NCBI RefSeq assembly: GCF_937129525.1 | Contig: NZ_CAKZNK010000144.1 | Coordinates: 1 to 54,760, forward strand | DNA length: 54,760 nucleotides | Reading direction: 5' to 3' | Source: an uncultured Chloroflexus sp. | Lineage (GTDB): Bacteria > Chloroflexota > Chloroflexia > Chloroflexales > Chloroflexaceae | Shown here: positions 28,692 to 37,228 of the stretch, one piece after another | How positions within the stretch are numbered: the stretch's first letter is position 1 | Layout of the letters: each line of letters begins with the position of its first letter | The notes under the pieces: generated by a model | What the model was told of the DNA's origin: nothing | The model's input: only the letters and a program-made list of their open reading frames with translations | The model's database searches: none | Made by a program: the position numbers and the translations under genes

Positions 28692-30800
28692 ATGAACGAC
28701 ATCGAAGAGCGGATCGACCATCTCCTGGGACAAATGACCCTGGAAGAGAAGATTGGTCAGCTCAATCAACCGATGATCCACGGTCTGCCTGGACTTGATC
28801 TCTTGCGTCAGGGCAAAGCCGGCTCGATCATCAATGCCTTCGGCGCGCTCAGCGGGCAAGGATTCGACCACCTCAGCAGCGCTGAAGCGTGCAACACGCT
28901 GCAAAAAGCCGCGCTCGAATCTCGTCTGGGCATTCCATTACTGTTCGGACGTGACATCATTCACGGCCAGCGCACCGTCTTTCCCATCCCGTTGGCGCAA
29001 GCAGCTAGCTTCAATCCGACGCTGGTGGAACAAATCAACCGCGTGGCTGCCCGTGAAGCCAGCGCAGTCGGCATTCGCTGGACATTCGCGCCGATGTTAG
29101 ACATTGCCCGCGATGCGCGTTGGGGGCGAATTGCTGAAGGGTACGGCGAAGACCCATACCTGACGGCGCGGATGGCGGAAGCTGCCGCGCGCGGGTTTCA
29201 GGGCGACGATGTCAGCCAACCCGACCGACTGGTTGCCTGCGCCAAACACTACGTTGGCTACGGCGCTGCCGAAGGTGGCCGCGATTACGAACAGGCTGAA
29301 ATTTCCGAACCAACTCTGCGCGATGTCTATCTCCCGCCGTTCCGCGCTGCCGTTGCCGCTGGCGTGGGCACCGTGATGAGCGCGTTTCTTGATCTCAATG
29401 GAGTGCCGGCCACTGCCAACCGCCGGCTTTTGACCGACATTCTGCGCGGTGAGTGGGGCTTTGACGGTTTTGTCGTTTCAGATTGGGAATCGATTGGCGA
29501 GCTGGCGCAGCACGGTGTGGCCGAAGATCGCGCCCAGGCAGCGGCGCTGGCACTCCATGCCGGTGTCGATATGGATATGGTGAGCGGAGCCTATCAGGAG
29601 ACGCTGGCCGAAAATCTACGCTGCGGCAGAATCTCTGATGCAGAACTCGATACCGCAGTGCGCCGCGTCTTACGCATCAAACACCGCGCCGGCATCTTCG
29701 AACGCCCCTTCACTGATCCCGAACGCGCAAGCCGCGACATCCTTACTGCCGAAGCGCGTGACCTTGCCCGTCAGGCCGCGCGCGAAACCATGGTGCTGCT
29801 CAAAAACGACCGCAACCTCTTGCCGCTACGCGACATGCGCCGTATCCTGGTGGCAGGCCCGTTCGTTCATGCCACTGCCGAACTCTTCGGCACCTGGACG
29901 ATGGATGGGCGAGCGGAGGATGTCGTTCCGCTCGATCAGGCGTTTCGACAGATCGCGCCGACAGGGGTTGAACTGTGGTTTGCTGCGACGCCGGATCTGG
30001 CTTTGTCACGCGCCCACTATGCCGATGCCGTCATCTTGCTGATGGGAGAACATCCGGCCCGTTCGGGTGAGAACGCCAACGTGAGCGACCTGAATCTACC
30101 ACCCGGACAACTGGAATGGATCACGGCGGTAGCAGGAATCGGCAAACCAACAGTACTCGTCGTCTTTGCCGGACGGCCTCTGGCGATCACCCGCGCAATC
30201 GCTCAGGTGCAGGCAGCGATCTATGCCTGGCATCCGGGGCTGGAAGGGGCAGCAGCACTGGCTGAAATCCTCTTCGGTCTGGCTGCGCCATCTGGCCGAT
30301 TGCCGGTCAGCATGCCAAGAGCAACCGGTCAGGCGCCGATATACTATGCGCGCAAGCCCTCAGGCCGGCCCTTGCGCGAAGATGGCCCCTTCCGTACTCG
30401 TTATGTCGATCTACCAACTGTGCCACTATACCCGTTCGGATACGGCCTTACCTACACCCGCTTCAGCTACAGCGATTTACGGATAAGCAGTCAGCGCATG
30501 CGCGACACACTCACCGTCAGTGCGCTCATCACCAATGTGGGAGAGCGCGCAGGTACCGAAGTCGTGCAGCTTTACATACGCGATCTGGTCGGCTCGCTGA
30601 CTCGACCGATCCGCGAACTGAAGGGATTTCAGCGCATGACCTTGCAACCGGGTGAGTCCCGGCGAGTACAATTCACGCTGCGCGAAGAAGATCTCGCCTT
30701 TACCCGCGCCGATGGCAGTTGGGGCGCCGAACCGGGTCGCTTCAAGGTATGGATCGCTCCCCACTGCGAAGCCGGATTAGAAGGCGAATTTATGCTGTAA
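28692..30800 (+). CDS. GH3 family beta-glucosidase
   Basis: 702 residues in the three-domain GH3 layout: a barrel (EEKIGQLNQ, FGRDIIHGQRTVFPIPL, KHYVGYG), nucleophile Asp264 in GFVVSDWES, a second alpha/beta domain (RETMVLLKNDRNLLPL, LNLPPGQLEWI) and a C-terminal Fn3-like domain (GTEVVQLYIRD, VQFTLREEDLAF). It removes glucose from the non-reducing end of beta-gluco-oligosaccharides in the cytosol. TAGGAG precedes the ATG. It is the last gene of the operon and is followed by a strong terminator hairpin. Close GH3 relatives act on sophorose in other bacteria, which matches the other enzymes here. Confidence 0.93.
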   Translation: MNDIEERIDHLLGQMTLEEKIGQLNQPMIHGLPGLDLLRQGKAGSIINAFGALSGQGFDHLSSAEACNTLQKAALESRLGIPLLFGRDIIHGQRTVFPIPLAQAASFNPTLVEQINRVAAREASAVGIRWTFAPMLDIARDARWGRIAEGYGEDPYLTARMAEAAARGFQGDDVSQPDRLVACAKHYVGYGAAEGGRDYEQAEISEPTLRDVYLPPFRAAVAAGVGTVMSAFLDLNGVPATANRRLLTDILRGEWGFDGFVVSDWESIGELAQHGVAEDRAQAAALALHAGVDMDMVSGAYQETLAENLRCGRISDAELDTAVRRVLRIKHRAGIFERPFTDPERASRDILTAEARDLARQAARETMVLLKNDRNLLPLRDMRRILVAGPFVHATAELFGTWTMDGRAEDVVPLDQAFRQIAPTGVELWFAATPDLALSRAHYADAVILLMGEHPARSGENANVSDLNLPPGQLEWITAVAGIGKPTVLVVFAGRPLAITRAIAQVQAAIYAWHPGLEGAAALAEILFGLAAPSGRLPVSMPRATGQAPIYYARKPSGRPLREDGPFRTRYVDLPTVPLYPFGYGLTYTRFSYSDLRISSQRMRDTLTVSALITNVGERAGTEVVQLYIRDLVGSLTRPIRELKGFQRMTLQPGESRRVQFTLREEDLAFTRADGSWGAEPGRFKVWIAPHCEAGLEGEFML

Positions 30801-30809
30801 TTTCACCTC

Positions 30810-30842
30810 TGGCGGGCACAACAATATCGTGCCCGCCATTTC
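30810..30842 (+). terminator. Terminator of the glucan operon
   Basis: TGGCGGGCAC (30810-30819) and GTGCCCGCCA (30829-30838) form a perfect 10-bp stem with a 9-base loop, followed by TTTCA. It lies 9 bp after the GH3 stop. Confidence 0.8.
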
Positions 30843-30938
30843 ACATGTGCGCCACAAATACACCGCTGCAATGATTGACAACGATACCGCGCCGCTCGCG
30901 CTTGCCGGTACACCTGTATCGGTTGTTTCGAAATATGC

Positions 30939-30963
30939 TATAATTATTACGCAGTGCGTCATA
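30939..30963 (+). promoter_or_regulatory. Extended -10 promoter with overlapping operator before the acyl-CoA dehydrogenase gene
   Basis: TGCTATAAT (-10 at 30939-30944, extended by TG) is followed at once by TACGCAGTGCGTCATA (30948-30963), which has the palindromic core ACGCA-G-TGCGT. Near-identical 16-mers lie at the phasin and phaR promoters. A protein bound here would cover the transcription start, which suggests repression. Confidence 0.6.
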
Positions 30964-30986
30964 ACAAGTACTTGAGGAGGCGACCA

Positions 30987-32171
30987 ATGACGATCGCGGC
31001 TGAACGCGGAACTGACCTGTTTCGATTCGACGATCTACTCACCCCGCGTGAACGCGCCCTACGTGACAAAGTGCGCGCATTCTGCAACGAGCATGTCCTG
31101 CCGATCATCAACGACTACTGGGAGCGCGCCGAGTTTCCTTTCGAGTTAGTGCCGCGTATTGCTGAGCTAGGAATTGTAGGTGGCACCATCCAGGGGTACG
31201 GTTGTCCGGGCTTCACCAGCGTCGAAGTGGGATTAATTGCCGCCGAGCTGGCCCGCGGCGACGGGAGCATTGGCACCTTTGTCGGCGTCACCAGTGGGCT
31301 GGCAATGGGCGCTATCGCCGCATGCGGTTCCGAAGAGCAAAAGCAGCGCTGGCTCCCGGCGATGGCCCGGCTGGAGAAGATCGGCGCCTTTGCCCTGACC
31401 GAACCTTACGTCGGCTCTGACGCAGCTCACATTCGCACGACTGCCCGGCGGGTGGATGGCGGCTATCTCCTCAATGGCGCCAAACGCTGGATCGGCAACG
31501 CCACCTTCGCCGATGTGATTGTGGTCTGGGCGCAAGACGAAGCAACGGGACGTATTGGCGGCTTTCTGGTTGAGAAGGGCACGCCAGGCTATCAGGCGAC
31601 CAAGATTGAAGGAAAGATTGCCAAGCGGTCGGTCATCAACGCCGACATCACACTCGAGAATGTGTTCGTCCCGGAAGAGAATCGACTCCCGCTGGCCCGC
31701 TCGTTCCGCGACACGGCCAACATTCTCAAAAACACCCGGTACGGCGTGGCTTGGGAAGCGGTCGGTCACGCGCAGGCCGCTTACGAACTGGCGCGCGAAT
31801 ACACCTTGCAGCGCGAACAATTTGGCCGCCCGATTGCCGGTTTCCAGTTGGTACAGCAGAAGCTAGTGCAGATGCTCGGCGATCTGACCGCGATCCAGTT
31901 GATGGCGTGGCGACTGAGCAAACTGCGTGACGAGGACGAGAGCCAGATCACCGAAGGGATGGCTTCGCTTGCCAAACAATATTGTGCAGCCAAAGCGCGG
32001 CAAATCGTCGCCCTTGGCCGCGAGGTGCTCGGCGGCAACGGCATCTTGCTCGACCGCCACATTGCCCGCCACTTCGCCGACATCGAAGCCGTCTATACCT
32101 ATGAAGGCACGAACGAGATCAACACGCTGGTTGTTGGACGCGAGATTACCGGTATTGCCGCCTTCGTGTAG
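30987..32171 (+). CDS. Acyl-CoA dehydrogenase (possibly glutaryl-CoA-dehydrogenase-like branch)
   Basis: 394 residues, FAD-dependent oxidation of an acyl-CoA to the enoyl-CoA in the cytosol. Family signatures are present: FALTEPYVGSDAAHIRT in the FAD/substrate loop, GFLVEKGTPG, RYGVAWEAVGHAQ, LQREQFGRPIAGFQL and EAVYTYEGTNEINTL with Glu as catalytic base. The DLTAIQLMAWRL stretch and the YTYEGT end resemble the glutaryl-CoA/short-branched group, but chain length cannot be fixed. GAGGAGG precedes the ATG at 30987. It is monocistronic, with its own promoter and an operator-like site shared with PHA genes. Confidence 0.9.
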   Translation: MTIAAERGTDLFRFDDLLTPRERALRDKVRAFCNEHVLPIINDYWERAEFPFELVPRIAELGIVGGTIQGYGCPGFTSVEVGLIAAELARGDGSIGTFVGVTSGLAMGAIAACGSEEQKQRWLPAMARLEKIGAFALTEPYVGSDAAHIRTTARRVDGGYLLNGAKRWIGNATFADVIVVWAQDEATGRIGGFLVEKGTPGYQATKIEGKIAKRSVINADITLENVFVPEENRLPLARSFRDTANILKNTRYGVAWEAVGHAQAAYELAREYTLQREQFGRPIAGFQLVQQKLVQMLGDLTAIQLMAWRLSKLRDEDESQITEGMASLAKQYCAAKARQIVALGREVLGGNGILLDRHIARHFADIEAVYTYEGTNEINTLVVGREITGIAAFV

Positions 32172-32204
32172 CAGTCAACCACACTACCATATTATGCGCG
32201 AGGT

Positions 32205-32233
32205 GTAGAGACGGTGTAATGCGCCGTCTCTAC
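32205..32233. terminator. Hairpin after the acyl-CoA dehydrogenase gene
   Basis: GTAGAGACGG (32205-32214) and CCGTCTCTAC (32224-32233) form a perfect 10-bp stem with a 9-base loop. GTAGAGACG palindromes are often dispersed in genomes, so it may be a small mobile palindrome serving as terminator. Confidence 0.6.
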
Positions 32234-32377
32234 GCTGTAAGGAAGCCATGGACTACGCTTCCCACATCTGATAGCGGGTAAGATCACAGGCTTCTCACAG
32301 TGGAACATTGGCAGGAGGTGAACGAACTTTCAATCTGGCATATAATAATGGTAACGACATGTTATCAAAGGTGGACT

Positions 32378-34261
32378 ATGGTCACACTCCCTCTTCCGCC
32401 AATCCAGCGCTCGTGGGAACGCTGCCGGGCACGCAATCTCGATCCAAACAGTCCGCCACGGGTCGGCACGGTTAACCTGAATGGGTGGAGCCATAGCCAT
32501 CTGCAAATGCTGGCCCGTTCATCAATCGAGGATCTCTACCAGCTCAGCGATCATCCCGGCTTTGCCGTTCTTGTCTGCGACGAGCAAGGAACCATTATCG
32601 ACATAGCCGGTGATAGCATCGTGATCGAGCAGGCGCAACAGCGCGGGTTTGGGTATGGCATTAGCCTGGCCGAAGAGATTGCTGGCGCCAACGCAGTCGA
32701 TCTGGCATTGCGTGAAGCCCTGCCTTGCCAGACCAGTGGCGATGAACACTATTGCAAATGGTTGCAGCCATTTGCGCTGGCCGCGGCACCGATCTTCAGC
32801 CCCGATGGCAAAGCATTAGGCGCGCTGGCCATTCTGACCCCAGCTCATGCCAACCACCCATACATCCTCGGCCTGGTCATTGCCGCAGCGCAGGCATTGC
32901 ACAACCAGTTGCGAGCCGAACGACTACTCAACGAAGCCAACGATCACCTGAGCGAACTCTATGCCACACTGGACACAATCAATGAGGGACTGATCTTCGT
33001 CGGCCCCCATGGTGAGATTCGCCGGCTGAGTCGGCGCGTGGCAAACATCCTTGCAATCAATGCGCGCTCAGCCGCCGGTCGCCCCCTGACCAGCGTTATT
33101 CCACTGCCACCGGCAATCGCTACCGCGCTGCAACACTTGAGCACGCTGGAAGAACAGGAAGTGATCTGGCAAACTGCCGTCGGCGCGCAGGCAGTGATCT
33201 GTAGCGTGCGACCGGTGTGGGATCGGAGCAAACGCTACCTGGGGAGCCTGATCACCCTCCGCCCAACTGAAAGTGTCCGCCAACTGGTACAACAAGTTGT
33301 CGGAGCCCGTGCCACGTTTACTTTTCGCGACATCATCGGTCAGAGTGAGACTATCCGCCACGCGTTACGACAGGCCCGGCTGGCGGCAGCCGGACGGGGC
33401 GCAGTGCTGTTGCGCGGCGAGCCAGGGGTAGGCAAAGATGTCTTTGCCCAGGCGATACACAATGCCAGCAGCCGGGCAAACGGGCCATTTGTGCGCGTCT
33501 CGTGCGCAGCCATCCCGCGTCAGTTGCTCGATAGTGAGCTATTTGGGGTTGAAGGGAACGAACGCCAACCCGGTCGGCCTGGCAAACTAGAGCTGGCTCA
33601 CGGCGGCGTCATCTATCTGGAAGCGATTGACGCCCTTTCATTTGATCAGCAAACCAATCTGCTGCGCGCCATCGAGATGGGGCGCGTGATACGGACCGGC
33701 GGCGCGCGCCCTATTCCAATTGATGTGCGCGTGATTGCCACCGGTCACGATCTCGAACAACTGGCGCAAGAAGGACGCTTCCGCGCCGATCTCTACGCTC
33801 GCCTCAGCGTATTCACCATCGATATTCCCCCATTGCGCCAGCGCGACAACGATGTCATCTTGCTCACCAACTATATGGTGCAACGCCAGAGCGAGCAACT
33901 AGGGCGTCCGATTGCGCTCGATCCCGATGCGCTGGCCGCGTTACGCGCCTATCCCTGGCCGGGCAATGTGCGAGAACTCGAAGTCGTGCTCGAACGAATG
34001 GCGCAGGTAAGCGCCAAGAGCGTCTTGACCGTTCACGATTTGCCCCCATCGATCGCGCGCCACGCCACGCCGCTCACAATGGCAGACAGTCCGAGACTGG
34101 CCGAAGCGCACGAGTTAAGCGAGCGTGACGCAATCCTGCGCGCCATCCGCGCCGCCGGCGGTCGCATAGGCCGCGCCGCAACGCTGCTCGGTATCAGTCG
34201 GGCAACGCTCTGGCGGAAAATGACCCGCTATCAAATCGCGCGCGATGATCTCACTCCATGA
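32378..34261 (+). CDS. DhaR-like GAF-PAS-AAA+-Fis regulator with degenerate AAA+ motifs
   Basis: 627 residues. A GAF-like sensor (about 45-190), a PAS-like region (about 200-310), an AAA+ domain (about 320-545, Walker A GEPGVGKD at 347-354) and a C-terminal Fis-type helix-turn-helix (GRIGRAATLLGISRATLWRK). The sigma-54 contact loop GAFTGA is missing (GVEGNERQP at 390-398), and Walker B reads LEAID at 414-418 instead of LDEI. It should therefore not drive sigma-54 transcription. E. coli DhaR likewise works at a sigma-70 promoter and is co-regulated by DhaK and DhaL, both encoded next door. The ATG at 32378 follows AAAGGTGG; earlier in-frame starts lack one. It is the likely activator of glpF-dhaKL. 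Confidence 0.85.
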   Translation: MVTLPLPPIQRSWERCRARNLDPNSPPRVGTVNLNGWSHSHLQMLARSSIEDLYQLSDHPGFAVLVCDEQGTIIDIAGDSIVIEQAQQRGFGYGISLAEEIAGANAVDLALREALPCQTSGDEHYCKWLQPFALAAAPIFSPDGKALGALAILTPAHANHPYILGLVIAAAQALHNQLRAERLLNEANDHLSELYATLDTINEGLIFVGPHGEIRRLSRRVANILAINARSAAGRPLTSVIPLPPAIATALQHLSTLEEQEVIWQTAVGAQAVICSVRPVWDRSKRYLGSLITLRPTESVRQLVQQVVGARATFTFRDIIGQSETIRHALRQARLAAAGRGAVLLRGEPGVGKDVFAQAIHNASSRANGPFVRVSCAAIPRQLLDSELFGVEGNERQPGRPGKLELAHGGVIYLEAIDALSFDQQTNLLRAIEMGRVIRTGGARPIPIDVRVIATGHDLEQLAQEGRFRADLYARLSVFTIDIPPLRQRDNDVILLTNYMVQRQSEQLGRPIALDPDALAALRAYPWPGNVRELEVVLERMAQVSAKSVLTVHDLPPSIARHATPLTMADSPRLAEAHELSERDAILRAIRAAGGRIGRAATLLGISRATLWRKMTRYQIARDDLTP

Positions 34262-34265
34262 CTTG

Positions 34266-34283
34266 TGTTTCAATATTGAAACA
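34266..34283. promoter_or_regulatory. Perfect 18-bp palindromic operator upstream of glpF
   Basis: TGTTTCAATATTGAAACA is a perfect palindrome of the TGT-N12-ACA type bound by AcoR/DhaR-like Fis-domain activators. Its centre is about 40 bp upstream of the -35 box, near -75 relative to the predicted start, an activating position. Confidence 0.7.
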
Positions 34284-34313
34284 TTTTTATGCTTCGCCCG
34301 GCTTTTTCACAGC

Positions 34314-34343
34314 TTGACGCCGATCCTTCTACTTTGCTACGAT
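34314..34343 (+). promoter_or_regulatory. Sigma-70-like promoter of the glycerol operon
   Basis: TTGACG (34314-34319) and TACGAT (34338-34343) are separated by 18 bases. No GG-N10-GC sigma-54 element is visible, which agrees with the regulator lacking GAFTGA. Confidence 0.6.
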
Positions 34344-34703
34344 ACTTATGCCAAAGCACTATTAAACTCATTCACTAAATAACCATGTTGGCCTTGGCCA
34401 TTGACGATACGCTGTTAGACGTATCGTTGTGGTGCCTGGGAATTTTTGCGCATTGCGTCCGGCAATGCATCGCAGCAAAGAAAGGAGGTGCGCAGGGCGG
34501 GTCGCCGAATGCTTCTCACTTTCCAAACGGCGTGAACGCCCAATCCAGTTCAGATGCGTTGGCACGCCATGCGCGCGTGCAGAGTGGCCAAATCGTTTGC
34601 GCCACTACCAGGGTTTACACGCATCACGTTCTCTGTTCGAACGCTGGATCAAGGTTGATTCGTAAGAACTGGTTTCGCTTGTGTTGCAAGGAGGAGACCT
34701 TCT
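34344..34703 (+). ncRNA. Long structured leader of the glpF transcript (candidate regulatory RNA)
   Basis: About 350 bases lie between the promoter and the glpF start with no convincing gene. At least three hairpins are visible: ACGATACG/CGTATCGT (34404-34427), GCATTGC/GCAATGC (34450-34468) and AGTGGC-CAAA/TTTG-C-GCCACT (34583-34606, one bulge). An AAAGGAGGTG stretch at 34481-34490 has no start codon in range. The leader matches no riboswitch class I recognise. Confidence 0.4.
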
Positions 34704-35438
34704 ATGCCTGCGTCCTTTCTGGGCGAAGTATTCGGCACCATGATTCTGATCCTGTTTGGCAACGGCGTGGTCGCCAATGTGCTCTTGACACAATCGAAAG
34801 GGAATGGCGGCGGCTGGATCGTCATTACCACTGGCTGGGCTTTCGCCGTTATGTGCGGTGTCTTTACTGCGGCAGCGCTCGGCAGCCCTGGCGCCGATCT
34901 CAATCCGGCTGTGACGATTGCTGTTCTTATCCGCGGTGACTATGATTTCGGCACGGCGATCATGCATATCATCGCCCAGTTTATCGGCGCATTCATCGGC
35001 GCAACCCTCGTCTGGTTGACCTACCTCTCGCACTGGGAAGTTACGAAAGATCCCGGTTTGAAACTGGCCTGCTTTAGCACCGGCCCGGCGATCAACAAGC
35101 CGGTCAACAATATCATTACCGAAGTGATCGGCACGTTTGCGCTGCTCTTCATCATCTTTGCGATCTTCAGCAGCGACGGCGCCACTGGCGGCAGCCCAGC
35201 CAGCGGTCTCGGCCCGTACCTGGTGGCGGCATTGGTGTGGGGTATCGGTCTCTCGCTCGGCGGCCCAACCGGCTATGCCATCAATCCGGCCCGCGATCTT
35301 GGCCCGCGCATTGCCCATGCAGTGCTGCCGATTGCCGGCAAGGGCGATAGCAATTGGGGCTACTCGTGGGTGCCGGTCGTCGGTCCCATTATCGGTGGCT
35401 CGATTGCCGCGTTGCTGGCGAATGCGCTAGGCATGTAA
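34704..35438 (+). CDS. glpF: Glycerol uptake facilitator (aquaglyceroporin)
   Basis: 244 residues, six membrane helices. Both pore motifs are intact: Asn67-Pro-Ala ([10 protein letters not shown]) and Asn194-Pro-Ala-Arg ([11 protein letters not shown]). Asp after the second NPAR is the mark of glycerol facilitators as opposed to water channels. AAGGAGGAG precedes the ATG. It is the first gene of the glycerol/dihydroxyacetone set and admits glycerol, and perhaps dihydroxyacetone, for the kinases downstream. Confidence 0.95.
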   Translation: MPASFLGEVFGTMILILFGNGVVANVLLTQSKGNGGGWIVITTGWAFAVMCGVFTAAALGSPGADLNPAVTIAVLIRGDYDFGTAIMHIIAQFIGAFIGATLVWLTYLSHWEVTKDPGLKLACFSTGPAINKPVNNIITEVIGTFALLFIIFAIFSSDGATGGSPASGLGPYLVAALVWGIGLSLGGPTGYAINPARDLGPRIAHAVLPIAGKGDSNWGYSWVPVVGPIIGGSIAALLANALGM

Positions 35439-35476
35439 CAACCATTAGCAGTTATCACCTCAAGGGGAGGAAGCCT

Positions 35477-36475
35477 GTGAAGAAGTTGATCAACGCGCCG
35501 GAAAACGTCGTTAAAGAGGCGTTAGCCGGTATGGCGATCGCTCACGCCGATCTGATCGACGTGCATTACGATCCCGACTATATCGCGCGCAAGGGCGCAC
35601 CACACAACAAGGTTGGTGTGATTTCCGGCGGCGGTTCGGGACACGAACCAATGCACGGCGGATTTGTCGGCTATGGCATGCTCGATGCGGCCTGTCCCGG
35701 CGCGGTCTTTACATCGCCGGTGCCAGATCAAATGCTCGCGGCTACCAAAGCGGTCAATGGCGGTAAGGGCGTGTTGCACATCGTCAAGAATTACACCGGT
35801 GACGTGATGAACTTCGAGATGGCGGCAGAATTGGCCGCAGCAGAGGGCATCGAGGTCGCCAGTGTGGTCACCAATGACGATGTGGCTGTTGAGAATAGCA
35901 CCTGGACGGCTGGCCGTCGTGGTGTCGGCGTAACCGTGTTGCTCGAAAAGATCGTGGGAGCCGCCGCTGAGTCCGGCGCTGATCTGGCTACCTGCAAGGC
36001 TATTGCCGAGCGTGTTAATGCCAGTGGCCGCAGCATGGGCATGGCGTTAACCCCATGTACCGTACCGCAAGCCGGCAAACCTGGTTTCGAGCTGGCCGAC
36101 GACGAGATGGAAGTCGGAATTGGCATCCACGGTGAGCCAGGTCGCCGCCGCGAGAAGCTGGCTCCTGCCCGCGATATTGCCGAGATGCTGGCCGGACCCA
36201 TCCTGGAAGATCTGCCGTTTAAGAGTGGTGATGCCGTGCTGGCCTTTGTCAATGGAATGGGAGGCACGCCACTGATCGAGCTGTATGTGATGTACAATGA
36301 ATTAGCGCGCATCCTGAAAGATCGCAACATTACAATCGCGCGATCGCTGGTGGGTAGCTACATCACCTCGCTCGAGATGGCCGGAGTCAGCTTCACCCTG
36401 CTCCGACTCGATGACGAGATGATCAAGCTCTGGGATGCGCCGGTGCATACGCCGGCTTTGCGCTGGGGGATGTAG
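35477..36475 (+). CDS. dhaK: Dihydroxyacetone kinase subunit DhaK
   Basis: 332 residues from GTG 35477, preceded by [15 protein letters not shown] at 51-58 forms the binding loop, and His218 (GIGIHGEPG) matches the E. coli histidine that binds dihydroxyacetone covalently. It binds substrate for phosphorylation by DhaL. It lies 38 bp after glpF and 59 bp before dhaL, with a stable stem-loop between. In E. coli DhaK also restrains DhaR, which may apply here. Confidence 0.96.
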   Translation: MKKLINAPENVVKEALAGMAIAHADLIDVHYDPDYIARKGAPHNKVGVISGGGSGHEPMHGGFVGYGMLDAACPGAVFTSPVPDQMLAATKAVNGGKGVLHIVKNYTGDVMNFEMAAELAAAEGIEVASVVTNDDVAVENSTWTAGRRGVGVTVLLEKIVGAAAESGADLATCKAIAERVNASGRSMGMALTPCTVPQAGKPGFELADDEMEVGIGIHGEPGRRREKLAPARDIAEMLAGPILEDLPFKSGDAVLAFVNGMGGTPLIELYVMYNELARILKDRNITIARSLVGSYITSLEMAGVSFTLLRLDDEMIKLWDAPVHTPALRWGM

Positions 36476-36489
36476 CGGGAAAGGAAGCC

Positions 36490-36514
36490 GCGGCGGAGCG
36501 CCTGGCTCCGCCGC
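36490..36514 (+). other. Intercistronic stem-loop between dhaK and dhaL
   Basis: GCGGCGGAGC (36490-36499) and GCTCCGCCGC (36505-36514) form a perfect 10-bp GC stem with a 5-base loop. Without a T-run it is more likely an mRNA-stability or attenuation element than a full terminator. Confidence 0.65.
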
Positions 36515-36534
36515 TAGACGAACGTAGGGGAACC

Positions 36535-37182
36535 ATGCAGATCACTGCTGATCACGTCATTCGTTTCCTCCAACTGGTTGCAGAACGGGTCAAGGAACAA
36601 CGCGATTACCTGACCCGGCTTGACGCAGCCATCGGTGACGCCGACCACGGCGTAAACCTTGATCGTGGGTTCAGCACGGTGATGAGCAAATTACCGTCGG
36701 CAACTGATCGCAGTATCAGCGGCCTTCTCAAGCTGACCGGTATGACCCTGATCTCAACGGTTGGTGGCGCCAGCGGACCGCTCTATGGCACCGCTTTTCT
36801 ACGCGCCAGCACTGCAGTCGGCGATCGCGCCACCATTGGCGCCGATGAGCTGATCGCTGCGCTCACTGCGGCCCTGGAAGGGATCCAGACCCGCGGCAAA
36901 GCCACCCGCGGCGAAAAGACGATGATCGATGCTATTGCGCCGGCAATCGATACACTGAAAGAGCAGTATGCGGCGAGCGGTGATCTGCTGGCAGCCATGC
37001 GCGCTGCGGTTGCTGCGTGCGAACAGGGTATGATCGCAACCGAACCGATGCTGGCCACGAAAGGGCGAGCCTCCTACCTCGGTGAACGCTCAATTGGTCA
37101 CCGTGACCCAGGAGCTGCTTCTGCCTTTTTGATGGCCCAGGTGATGCTTACAGTGCTTGAGCAGGTTGCTCAAGAAGGTTAG
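36535..37182 (+). CDS. dhaL: Dihydroxyacetone kinase subunit DhaL
   Basis: 215 residues, the nucleotide-carrying subunit. The metal site GDADHGVN holds Asp35, Asp37 and Asn41. [10 protein letters not shown] and the end motif [17 protein letters not shown] complete the family pattern. In PTS-dependent systems DhaL keeps a bound ADP that DhaM rephosphorylates. No dhaM is found here, so the phosphoryl donor is unclear. AGGGGAACC precedes the ATG. Confidence 0.95.
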   Translation: MQITADHVIRFLQLVAERVKEQRDYLTRLDAAIGDADHGVNLDRGFSTVMSKLPSATDRSISGLLKLTGMTLISTVGGASGPLYGTAFLRASTAVGDRATIGADELIAALTAALEGIQTRGKATRGEKTMIDAIAPAIDTLKEQYAASGDLLAAMRAAVAACEQGMIATEPMLATKGRASYLGERSIGHRDPGAASAFLMAQVMLTVLEQVAQEG

Positions 37183-37228
37183 TCTGTCACGCTCTGGCGG
37201 CGTGATAGGGACAAAGGAGTCTGACAGT

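Noticed and set aside
30877-30882. TTGACA-like sequence near 30875 as a -35 for the acyl-CoA dehydrogenase gene
   Set aside because: It is about 58 bases from the TATAAT box, far from the 16-18 spacing, so the extended -10 element is preferred alone.
34385-34939. 184-codon plus frame in the glpF leader
   Set aside because: It overlaps the glpF start in another frame, has a Cys/Arg/Ser-rich translation and no ribosome site.
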